DNA of 33,790 nucleotides from Acidimicrobiaceae bacterium. GTDB lineage: Bacteria > Actinomycetota > Acidimicrobiia > Acidimicrobiales > RAAP-2. Positions 23,221-30,217 of the stretch are shown here, one piece after another. Positions within the stretch are counted from its first letter, which is position 1, and each line of letters starts with the position of its first letter. Position numbers and translations under genes: made by a program. The DNA lies in the NCBI GenBank assembly GCA_003169675.1, contig PNAT01000139.1, forward strand, positions 1-33,790, in the 5' to 3' direction. A model generated the notes under the pieces. It worked only from the letters and a program-made list of their open reading frames with translations, did not search any database and had not been told where the DNA came from.

Positions 23221-23334
23221 GTTCACGCTACGGAGCGTAAGTGAACGGCATGCGAAAGCGCCGCAACCAGAGGGTGTTCTCCAGATGAACTCTTCACGTT
23301 GCGTTCCTGGCCGGGGCGTTACGCTCCTGTTCAC
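23221..23334. promoter_or_regulatory. Divergent promoter region with GTTCAC-type repeats
   Basis: GTTCAC (23221-23226) and GTGAAC (23241-23246) form a 6-bp inverted repeat around an inner TACG/CGTA. Further right, CTTCAC (23292) and GTTCCT (23303) are 11 bp apart, as are GTTACG (23318) and GTTCAC (23329). Eleven-base direct repeats of GTTCAC-like hexamers are the form of actinobacterial PHO boxes. The region lies between the regulator side and the F420/PPOX operon. Binding by the RegX3-like protein is inference. Confidence 0.4.
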
Positions 23335-23352
23335 ACGATTAGGAGGTGGCAG

Positions 23353-23856
23353 ATGACTGAGGCCATGGGGCACGGGGTGAACCAACGCAAGGCCATTCAA
23401 ATGACGCAGGCGGAGGTTGACGCCTTCCTGGCCGAGCGCCGGGCCATGACCATGTGCTCGCTGGCCCCCAACGGCACCATCCATGCCGTCGCCATGTGGT
23501 ACGGCTTCTTAGACGGTTGTGTCACAGTCGAGACCAAATCCAAATCCCAGAAGGCCCAGAATCTCCGACGCGATCCACGCCTCACCCTGCTCTTCGAGGG
23601 CGGCGACTCCTATGAGGAGCTTCGAGGAGTCGAGTTGGTGGGCCAGGCTGAGGTCATTGACGACCCCGATCAGCTCTGGGCTCTCGGCATCAGTGTCTTC
23701 GAGCGCTACTACGGAGGGTACTCCGACGAGCTGAAGCCCTTCCTTGAGACGATGCTGCACAAGCGGGTGGCCATCAAGATGCATGCCGAACGGACGGTCA
23801 GCTGGGACCACCGCAAGTTGGGTCTCGCACCGACGCGACCAACCGACTCCGCGTGA
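23353..23856 (+). CDS. PPOX-class (F420-dependent type) flavin/deazaflavin protein
   Basis: 167-residue split-barrel protein of the pyridoxamine-oxidase-like family, many actinobacterial members of which use F420. MTQAEVDAFLAERRAMTMCS, then GTIHAVAMWYGFLDG and KSKSQKAQNLRRDPR are family features, the last forming the phosphate-binding strand. Cofactor (FMN, F420, haem or biliverdin) cannot be settled by eye. ATG 23353 has GGAGG eight bases upstream, which fixes the start. It overlaps the next gene as GTGA, so the trio is translationally coupled. GTTCAC-type repeats lie just upstream. Confidence 0.88.
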   Translation: MTEAMGHGVNQRKAIQMTQAEVDAFLAERRAMTMCSLAPNGTIHAVAMWYGFLDGCVTVETKSKSQKAQNLRRDPRLTLLFEGGDSYEELRGVELVGQAEVIDDPDQLWALGISVFERYYGGYSDELKPFLETMLHKRVAIKMHAERTVSWDHRKLGLAPTRPTDSA

Positions 23857-24350
23857 GATTCTCCATCGATCAGAATGTGGCGGTGGCGCCCGAAGCGGCG
23901 GTCGCCGCCTACGGCAACCCCGCCTTCTACGAGGGCCGTCCCGAGCGCGACAACATCTCAGTTCTTGAGGTGGTCCGCCACGAAGACTCCGGCGCCCGCG
24001 TGCTCATTGAGGTGCGGTTCAAGTTCTCCGGCTCGGTGTCCTCCGCTGTGCGCGCCATCGTGGACCCCCACAAGATGGTGTGGATCACCCGCACCGAGAT
24101 CCTGGTCGACGAGCAGCGCACCACCTGGGAGGTCCTCCCCGACCACTACCCGGACCGGCTGACCAGCCATGGCAGCTATCAATTCACGGCGGGTCCCGCC
24201 GGACCCGATTCCACCGATATCAAGGTGGAAGGGGACCTGAAGGTCCACGTGCCCATCGTCGGGCGCACGGTGGAGCGGGTCATCGTGTCGGGACTTCGCT
24301 CCTACATCGCTGCGGAAGTAATGAGCGTTCCGGACGTTCCCCTTGGGTGA
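23853..24350 (+). CDS. DUF2505 family protein (SRPBCC-like fold)
   Basis: 165-residue protein resembling DUF2505, a helix-grip-fold family thought to hold hydrophobic ligands. The N-terminal YGNPAFYEGRPERDNISV, the central strands and the C-terminal IVGRTVERVIVSGLRSYIAAE helix fit that family. Function is not established. It starts at GTG 23853 inside the preceding stop and ends overlapping the hydrolase GTG, again as GTGA. Its position between a redox protein and a secreted hydrolase suggests a shared lipid or terpenoid-type substrate (inference). Confidence 0.82.
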   Translation: MRFSIDQNVAVAPEAAVAAYGNPAFYEGRPERDNISVLEVVRHEDSGARVLIEVRFKFSGSVSSAVRAIVDPHKMVWITRTEILVDEQRTTWEVLPDHYPDRLTSHGSYQFTAGPAGPDSTDIKVEGDLKVHVPIVGRTVERVIVSGLRSYIAAEVMSVPDVPLG

Positions 24351-25903
24351 TCTCTCCAAGGCGGCCCTTGGCTGTCGCCGCCTTCGCCCTGGTCGGCACC
24401 TTCCTGGCCGCCCAGCCCGCCTCGGGCTCCAGTGCCCCCGCTCCGGGCTCGCCAGCGTACATGCAGCGCGATGTGCAGAACATGGATGCGGCTTTCGGGC
24501 GCAACCTGGCCCAACTCGAGGATCCGGCCTACCTGCCTCAGTTCTTGCTCAACGCGGGGTCACTCTACGGCAGTCAGGTGACCACGCAACTGCAGAATCC
24601 GACCAGACCTTCCCTCACAGCGGGCAGCCTGGTACCCGGCTTCGCCGCCGGCAATCCCAATCGCGAGCACTGGAACGGTGTCCGCGGCCAGGATCTCCCG
24701 GTCACCTTCACCGCCACTGACGGCGCCGCCCTCAAAGGCGACGTCTTCGCTCCCTTGCCGGGCGCTCGCGACCCCTACAACGGGTTGCCCCTGCGGGGCC
24801 CGTTCCCCGGGGTGGTCATCGTGAGTGGATCGATTCAGGCCTCCCGTGACGAATACACCTGGCTGGCTGAGGACCTGGCCGAACGTGGCTACATCGTCCT
24901 GACCTTTGACGTGCAGGGCCAAGGATCGAGCGAGACGTTGCCCCATGGAGGATCCAACCCCAACCTCCCCAGTTGCCCGCTGGGCCAGCCGACAGCGGGT
25001 CAGGTCACGGCGTGCAACGGAGTCCCTTCCGAACAGGATCAGAACTTCATCGCCTCGACCGAGAGCGCCATCTCGTTCTTCCTCTCCACACCCACCGCTG
25101 CCTACCCCAATGTCCAGACTGGTGCTCTCGCGGTCAACTCCTACAACCCGTTCTGGAATCTTTTCGACCACAGCCCTGACTACCGCACGGTCACGCATGG
25201 GCGCACCACCCGCCTGGCCCTCATGGGCCATTCCACCGGAGCGGTGATCACGTCGTACCTCCAAGGTATCGACCCGCGCATTGAGACCGCCGTGGCTCTC
25301 GACAAGCTCACTGCCACTGCGAACGCCATCTCCGACGACCAGGCTCTGACCGGCTCGCTGCCCGGACCGGTGGTGCCCCGGGTGCCCACCTTGGGCGTGC
25401 AGTCGGAATACGGCTTCGAACCGCAGCCCTACTTCGAAGCGGGCTGCTCGTCATTTGAGCCCTGCCCGGGTGCGCCCGGCGGGTCAGTCGCCGTCCCCAA
25501 TTTGAACGCCGCCCCTGATCCCAATCGGGAAGAGGTCACCGGCTTCAACACCTGGCGGGCGGCCCGTGTCGACTCCATGGTGATCGTGCCGAGGGCCTCC
25601 ACCCACCTCATCTACACCGATTCCCCTCCGGTGCTGCCGGCAACGGTCAATGGTCAGGACATGGCCAGTTACTACGTGCAGGCCTGGTTGGCCAAGTATC
25701 TCAAGCACCGCGTGACCGCAGGTTTCGATCTGCTCTCACCCGTCATCCGCTACATAGGCCCTAACACGAGCGGCCAATGGGTCATGGACACGTTCAATCG
25801 AGACGACAACCTGTCCTTTTACTTCTGCTCGGGCTACCAATTCCAATATCGCAGGGGCATGATGTTTGCCAACCAGGACATCACCCACGACGGGTGCTCC
25901 TGA
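24347..25903 (+). CDS. Secreted alpha/beta hydrolase (lipase/esterase-like)
   Basis: 518-residue hydrolase. A signal peptide is clear (MISPRRPLAVAAFALVG, then FLAAQPASG, cleavage near residue 27). The nucleophile elbow GHSTG is at 294-298 (Ser296), preceded by the strand RLALM. An Asp-containing segment DVQGQGSSET follows the GYIVLTF strand, and Cys pairs (CSSFEPC and others) suggest disulfides outside the cell. Substrate is unknown; the neighbourhood points to lipids. GTG 24347 overlaps the DUF2505 stop as GTGA and gives the signal peptide at the very N terminus, which fixes the start. It converges on the WS/DGAT gene across a strong hairpin. Confidence 0.9.
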   Translation: MISPRRPLAVAAFALVGTFLAAQPASGSSAPAPGSPAYMQRDVQNMDAAFGRNLAQLEDPAYLPQFLLNAGSLYGSQVTTQLQNPTRPSLTAGSLVPGFAAGNPNREHWNGVRGQDLPVTFTATDGAALKGDVFAPLPGARDPYNGLPLRGPFPGVVIVSGSIQASRDEYTWLAEDLAERGYIVLTFDVQGQGSSETLPHGGSNPNLPSCPLGQPTAGQVTACNGVPSEQDQNFIASTESAISFFLSTPTAAYPNVQTGALAVNSYNPFWNLFDHSPDYRTVTHGRTTRLALMGHSTGAVITSYLQGIDPRIETAVALDKLTATANAISDDQALTGSLPGPVVPRVPTLGVQSEYGFEPQPYFEAGCSSFEPCPGAPGGSVAVPNLNAAPDPNREEVTGFNTWRAARVDSMVIVPRASTHLIYTDSPPVLPATVNGQDMASYYVQAWLAKYLKHRVTAGFDLLSPVIRYIGPNTSGQWVMDTFNRDDNLSFYFCSGYQFQYRRGMMFANQDITHDGCS

Positions 25904-25945
25904 GGAACCCGAAGTGAGAACCGGGAGTCCCCATCATGTGTGCGG

Positions 25946-25973
25946 GGAAACTAAACAGAAATGTTTAGTTTCC
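25946..25973. terminator. 11-bp perfect inverted repeat between convergent genes
   Basis: GGAAACTAAAC (25946-25956), loop AGAAAT, GTTTAGTTTCC (25963-25973). It lies 43 bp after the hydrolase stop and 36 bp after the WS/DGAT stop, so it suits a bidirectional terminator. The AT-rich palindrome also resembles a TetR-type operator, but a position between two 3' ends makes this less likely. Confidence 0.7.
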
Positions 25974-26008
25974 GTGAGAACATCACGGGGACAGCCGCCG
26001 CCAATGCC

Positions 26009-27409
26009 TCACCGGCACATTTTGAGCATCTGTGCCATGCCGTCCTCTATCCCGCCCGAGAGCACGTCCAAGTCAGCCGTGGTGTCGTAGTCCCCGGTGA
26101 TTCCGAAGTTGACCTCACCGTCGTAGGAGAAGATGGCGATGCCGATCCGGATCTGACCGCCCAGGGGTACATAGGGAAAGGCGCGGATCATCCTGCGGCC
26201 GGCCGCGTACAGCGGGAACTGTGGCCCCGGCACGTTGGTGGTGACCGTGTTTACGTTGCGTTGTGCAGCCCGGGTGGCCAGGCGCATCCCCATGGCGAGC
26301 AACATGGGTGGAGCGAAACCCGACATGGATGTCAACGCCTCGCCGGCGACCGCTTGCTTGGAGTCCTTCAGGCCATCCATCTGCTCGGTAATGGCGCGCA
26401 GTCGATCAGCCGGATCCTCAATGGAGATCGGAAGCTCGGCGAACATGGCCGAGACCTTGTTCTCGAAGGTACCGTCACCAACCGCTTTCCCACTTGAATC
26501 ACGCGGCCGCACCGATACCGGGACCAGAGTGCGTACCACGCGCTCGATGTCCTCACCCCGAGACAGCAACAACTCCCGAAATCCATTGGTGATCGATGCC
26601 AGCACGACGTCGTTGAATGTCCCGCCGAGACCCTTGCGGACCTTCTTGATGTCATCGACCGAGGTGGAGGCCCAGGCATATCGACGGTGGGGACCAATGG
26701 GCCCGTTGAGACTTGAGACGGGCGGCCGCCGGACGATTCCACCCATGGCCACCAGACCGGCGCCCACTTCTCTGGTGTAGCTCATGGCCCGCCTGATGAC
26801 CCTGGTCTGGGCCCAGGCTGCTCGCAGTTGCTCATACGGCGATGTCACCATGTTGACCAGCGCATCGGAAGCCAACTGGGCCCCGGACGGGCTGGACCGG
26901 GCCTGCCACACCGCCGGCTCCGCCGGGCGCTCGGCATCAGGGCTCAGATCCATGATGACGGCCAGCAGGTCGGTGCCCGCCACACCATCGACCATGGCGT
27001 GATGGGTCTTGGACAACATGGCCCAGCGGCCGTCCTCCAGTCCCTCAACCACCCAGATCTCCCACAAGGACTTGGTCCGGTCCAGCTGCTGGGACATGAC
27101 CCGGCCTACCAATTTGCGCAACTCCGACTCGCCACCGGGGGTCGGGAGCGCGGTGTGACGCAGGTGGTATTCGATATTGAAGTGCGGATCGTCCACCCAC
27201 AGCGGGCGTCCCAGCTGCAGCGGGACGAATTTCACAATCTGGCGGTAGCGGGGGACCAGACCAAGCTTGGCGCCCACCATGGAGACCACCTCTTGGAATG
27301 GTGGTTGAGGGCCTTCAAAGATGGCCACCGAGGCGATGTGCATGTGGGACACATCGTCCTCAATGTGGAGGAACGACGCGTCAAGCGGGCTCAGCCGGTC
27401 ATGACTCAC
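26009..27409 (-). CDS. Wax ester synthase / diacylglycerol acyltransferase (WS/DGAT)
   Basis: Acyl-CoA-dependent acyltransferase making triacylglycerol or wax esters. 466 residues, normal for the family. The catalytic HHxxxDG motif is HHAMVDG (136-142). The N-terminal LSPLDASFLHIE and the later TTNVPGPQFPLY and NFGITGDYD segments are family signatures. GTG 27409 is preceded by GGGAGAG about five bases upstream and gives the conserved N terminus. Substrate preference cannot be told. It is followed by the inverted repeat and preceded, 91 bp away, by the patatin gene on the same strand. Confidence 0.95.
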   Translation of the reverse strand: MSHDRLSPLDASFLHIEDDVSHMHIASVAIFEGPQPPFQEVVSMVGAKLGLVPRYRQIVKFVPLQLGRPLWVDDPHFNIEYHLRHTALPTPGGESELRKLVGRVMSQQLDRTKSLWEIWVVEGLEDGRWAMLSKTHHAMVDGVAGTDLLAVIMDLSPDAERPAEPAVWQARSSPSGAQLASDALVNMVTSPYEQLRAAWAQTRVIRRAMSYTREVGAGLVAMGGIVRRPPVSSLNGPIGPHRRYAWASTSVDDIKKVRKGLGGTFNDVVLASITNGFRELLLSRGEDIERVVRTLVPVSVRPRDSSGKAVGDGTFENKVSAMFAELPISIEDPADRLRAITEQMDGLKDSKQAVAGEALTSMSGFAPPMLLAMGMRLATRAAQRNVNTVTTNVPGPQFPLYAAGRRMIRAFPYVPLGGQIRIGIAIFSYDGEVNFGITGDYDTTADLDVLSGGIEDGMAQMLKMCR

Positions 27410-27500
27410 GGTGCTCTCCCTTCCAGGGGGACTCAAGCCAAGGACGGTAGCACCGAAGGGAAAGTATCTCTCCTGGTCCAGCCCAGATTGAGAGGGGGCG

Positions 27501-28517
27501 TCAGCCGACGGCGCTGGTGCGGGCCGGCCGGCCCAGGCAGGCCAGGAAGGGGGTGGAGAGGACTCTCTTCCTGGTCTCTTCGTAGGCCGCCTCGATCACC
27601 CGCGGCCCCCGATCCTCGGCCATGGCCCGGAGTCCCATCATCCGGCGTGATTCACCGCCTGGCTCCAGCCGGATGACAGCGGACCCGCCCGCCTCCAGAC
27701 GGGTCACCTCCCGCTCCATGCGCCGGTGCACGGAGCGTCGCAACATCGCGTCGGCCCCACGAGCGTTGCCGTGGGCGGCCGACATGGATGAGACGATGAT
27801 CACGATGTCGAGTCCTTCCGACTTCAGGACGTCGGCGTTGGTCACCGAATGGATCCCTCCGTCGACGTACTCGTGCCCGTCAATGTTGATTGGCCTGAAG
27901 TAACCCGGAATGGCGCATGACGCCAGCACGGCCGAAGCCAGCCTGGCGCTCGGGGAACCCTCGCGGCCGAAGACCACACGGGCTCCGTCCGACCGACGAA
28001 CGGCGCAGATGCGCAGACCATCGGGCCACCGGTCGCCCATGACGTCGTCGAGACCGCGAGCTCGCTCGGTAATGTCGACTTGGCCACGCGGGAGCATGGT
28101 GACCGCAGCCACTTCGGGCCGGAAGGCCAGTGGCCGGCGGGCCACCCGGGTGATCAGCGCTGGAGAGGGCAGACTCCACGGGCGCAGGAGCGCCTTCACC
28201 GATGGCGACGGCAACGGTCCGGCGTCCGGAGGCAAGATGCGTTCCAGGAGAGCGCCACCACGTCGCGAGAGCGGTGCGCCGTAGGTCGTCGCTGCGAGGT
28301 CGGTGGCGGGAACTCCAATCCGGAGCGCGGCACCGGTGACCGAACCGGCCGATGTGCCCACAATGATGTCCGCGTTACGCGGATCCCATCCGACCTCACG
28401 CTCGAGAGCGGCCAGGACTCCGGCTTGATACGCCTGGCCCACCACGCCACCAGCGCCGAGCACCAAACCGATTGTGGGCCGTTGACGCCCCCCGAACGCC
28501 CCGCGCATCACATTCAT
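27501..28517 (-). CDS. Patatin-like phospholipase
   Basis: 338-residue cytoplasmic-type serine hydrolase of the patatin/RssA group. The glycine-rich oxyanion loop LGAGGVVGQAYQAG lies at about 20-33, the nucleophile elbow GTSAG at 54-58 (Ser56), and the catalytic Asp in EYVDGGIHS. It cleaves acyl esters of phospholipids or neutral lipids (family knowledge). ATG 28517 has AAAGAG just upstream; ATG 28508 and ATG 28544 are alternatives. Pairing with the WS/DGAT gene suggests storage-lipid turnover (inference). Confidence 0.9.
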   Translation of the reverse strand: MNVMRGAFGGRQRPTIGLVLGAGGVVGQAYQAGVLAALEREVGWDPRNADIIVGTSAGSVTGAALRIGVPATDLAATTYGAPLSRRGGALLERILPPDAGPLPSPSVKALLRPWSLPSPALITRVARRPLAFRPEVAAVTMLPRGQVDITERARGLDDVMGDRWPDGLRICAVRRSDGARVVFGREGSPSARLASAVLASCAIPGYFRPINIDGHEYVDGGIHSVTNADVLKSEGLDIVIIVSSMSAAHGNARGADAMLRRSVHRRMEREVTRLEAGGSAVIRLEPGGESRRMMGLRAMAEDRGPRVIEAAYEETRKRVLSTPFLACLGRPARTSAVG

Positions 28518-28876
28518 CACTCTTTGTTTACCCGCTGACCTCATGTGAACCGCGGCAATTTGTGCTTGGTCATGCATTTTCCCTGGCTGGCGCATTTTCG
28601 AGTTCCGTAAAGCAACGAAAGAGCAACCTAGTTGCACCCGTGACGGTGCAATTCCGATCCAGCACACCACGGTGGGCGATGGGAAGCGATGGAATGCAAC
28701 GCGACGAGGCACTCGGAAGAAGCTGATCAAAACGGTAAAGAAATGGGTGGACAACAAGGCCGTTCCGGCGTTAACTAGAGGTAGGTATCGCGCATCGTCC
28801 TTGACCACACTCCGTGCGGGAGCGGAGTTCGAGGACAGGCTGCCTGATCTGGGCGGAGGAGGTCCGGATCTGGCAG
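28518..28876. other. Lower-GC intergenic region with a 7-bp inverted repeat
   Basis: About 360 bases between the divergent patatin gene and the hypothetical gene at 28877. It is visibly richer in A and T than its surroundings, as expected for a promoter region. TTGCACC (28632-28638), CGTGAC, GGTGCAA (28645-28651) form a perfect inverted repeat, a possible operator. Open frames here lack a credible product. No RNA gene recognised. Confidence 0.5.
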
Positions 28877-29767
28877 ATGAGATGTCGCGATGCTGTTGAG
28901 CAGACGATCGGAGGGGCTACGCAAAGATCGACACCCGAGGGGATTGAGGCGGGCGCCATCACGAGCTTGGAGGACATCTTCCATTCTCGCGATTTCGGAC
29001 ACGTCGCGGCGCACCCGAATGCCGAGGAAACAGCAGATATGGCGCCACCTTTGATTGAGTTCGCCGAGGTTGGCCACACGGCTGTCGCCCACACCCCCAT
29101 CCCCCGACGTCACGTGACGATGGCAGCCATGTCGAGCGGCGCCATCGTGACGTTGCTGGCCACCGCGGGCTTGGTGGGCAGTATGCAGGAAGCACCTGCC
29201 GGCCCGCGCTCCGTCAGCGCGCTCCGCGCGTTGGGCGGTGTCCCCTTCTTCAGCGCTCCCGGCTCTTCAATATCCCGAACATCACCCGCGGACGGTGGCG
29301 CTCCAGCTGGGAGCGCCAGCCTGAGTGCACCCATTTCCGCCGCGCTGGCCGCCGCCAGTGCTTCTCCCTCGCCGCCGGCGTCAGTGGTGCAGGGCAACCA
29401 CGCGATTACCGGCACCGGTTCTGGGAGCGTTCACCAAGCCACGCTGCTCAATGTCGAGACCACAGTGGCGAAAGTGCCTTCCGGCACCGGTGTCTCGGGG
29501 TCAACCCCGCCACCATCCGCACCGGTGACGGTCATCCCCACACCCGTGGCGAGGTCCACGACGTCCGCACCGACCCATGCCGCGGTACCACTCCGGCCGT
29601 CCACGTCCGCCGGTGACCATGGGCCCACGCTCACGTTGGCCGCCGGCAGCGACCGGTGTTCCAAGGGAGGCGGGTGCGCGCTGGCAACCTCTCACGCTCC
29701 CCCTCGGTCCAATGGGCCACCCGACCGCTCAGGCCAGTTCAACGCCGGAGGCTCCTTGCGGGGTTGA
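28877..29767 (+). CDS. Hypothetical membrane-anchored Ser/Thr/Pro-rich protein
   Basis: 296-residue protein of no recognised family. A polar N-terminal region (SLEDIFHSRDFGHVAA, then PPLIEFAEVGH) of about 80 residues precedes one hydrophobic helix (SSGAIVTLLATAGLVGSM, near residues 86-103). About 190 residues of low-complexity Ala, Ser, Thr, Pro and Gly follow, probably outside the cell. Two Cys residues near the C terminus (RCSKGGGC) could form a disulfide. Start uncertain: ATG 28877, GTG 28814 and ATG 29039 (GAGGA about ten bases upstream) are in frame. The 3' end overlaps the leftward small TM frame by 76 bp. One TM plus a cytoplasmic N-terminal region recalls anti-sigma-type architecture, but no motif supports that. 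Confidence 0.6.
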   Translation: MRCRDAVEQTIGGATQRSTPEGIEAGAITSLEDIFHSRDFGHVAAHPNAEETADMAPPLIEFAEVGHTAVAHTPIPRRHVTMAAMSSGAIVTLLATAGLVGSMQEAPAGPRSVSALRALGGVPFFSAPGSSISRTSPADGGAPAGSASLSAPISAALAAASASPSPPASVVQGNHAITGTGSGSVHQATLLNVETTVAKVPSGTGVSGSTPPPSAPVTVIPTPVARSTTSAPTHAAVPLRPSTSAGDHGPTLTLAAGSDRCSKGGGCALATSHAPPRSNGPPDRSGQFNAGGSLRG

Positions 29768-29892
29768 TTGGACTCTTGTCCCACCCACTTGCCGCCGAAG
29801 ATGAGGACGGCGAGGATGACGGGGATGAGGACGTGGAAGGCGCCCAAGCGGTACCCGTCGTAGGTGAGGGTCGAGTTTCGACCATCCTCCAC
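29692..29892 (-). CDS. Small single-TM protein, in frame with the preceding FHA ORF
   Basis: 66-residue frame from GTG 29892. A hydrophobic helix FHVLIPVILAVLIFGGKWVG (residues about 19-38) ends in the FGGK turn also seen in TatA-type proteins. The amphipathic helix that follows in TatA is not evident; the tail is polar and proline-rich. The frame is the same as that of the FHA ORF upstream, from which one TAA (29917-29919) and eight codons separate it. It could be a separate gene, the end of an FHA-TM protein broken by a stop, or a readthrough product. It overlaps the convergent gene. Confidence 0.5.
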   Translation of the reverse strand: MEDGRNSTLTYDGYRLGAFHVLIPVILAVLIFGGKWVGQESNQPRKEPPALNWPERSGGPLDRGGA

Positions 29893-29916
29893 CTTCCCCG
29901 GGGAATCGTCAGGGAA

Positions 29917-30204
29917 TTACGTGACGGTTGATAGCATGATCTGAACCGGCACCGAACGCTCAATCCGGGTCCCGTTGAGCCGGGTGCCGTTGGTGCTGCG
30001 GTCGACCAACCACGCCTGGTCCTGCTCGACGTCGAGCCGCACCTCCATGTGGTTGCGCGACACCGCGTCGTCATCGACCAGGAAGCGGCGATCCTCCTCA
30101 ATCCCGCTGCATTCCCGCCCGACGTAGAGGTGGTCGTAGATCGGGATCGACTGCTCGTCGTCCTCGCCTGGCCAGGCCACGAGATACGCCAGGACCCCCG
30201 GCAC
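29917..30204 (-). CDS. FHA domain protein, short (possibly truncated)
   Basis: 95 residues forming most of a forkhead-associated phosphothreonine-binding domain: YVGRE supplies the Arg, SRNHMEV the Ser and His, and STNGTRLNGTRI the Asn-containing loop. The final strands normally reading DGDxIxIG are missing; the frame ends at TAA soon after the NGT loop. The same frame resumes and encodes a membrane helix. It starts at GTG 30204, 13 bases after the stop of the larger FHA gene, with GGGG about ten bases upstream. Either a short functional domain or a broken gene. Confidence 0.75.
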   Translation of the reverse strand: MPGVLAYLVAWPGEDDEQSIPIYDHLYVGRECSGIEEDRRFLVDDDAVSRNHMEVRLDVEQDQAWLVDRSTNGTRLNGTRIERSVPVQIMLSTVT

Positions 30205-30217
30205 GGTGCCCGACCCC

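Noticed and set aside
29692-29892. Bona fide tatA
   Set aside because: The FGGK end of the helix is suggestive, but the amphipathic helix that defines TatA is not evident and the frame is linked to the FHA ORF.
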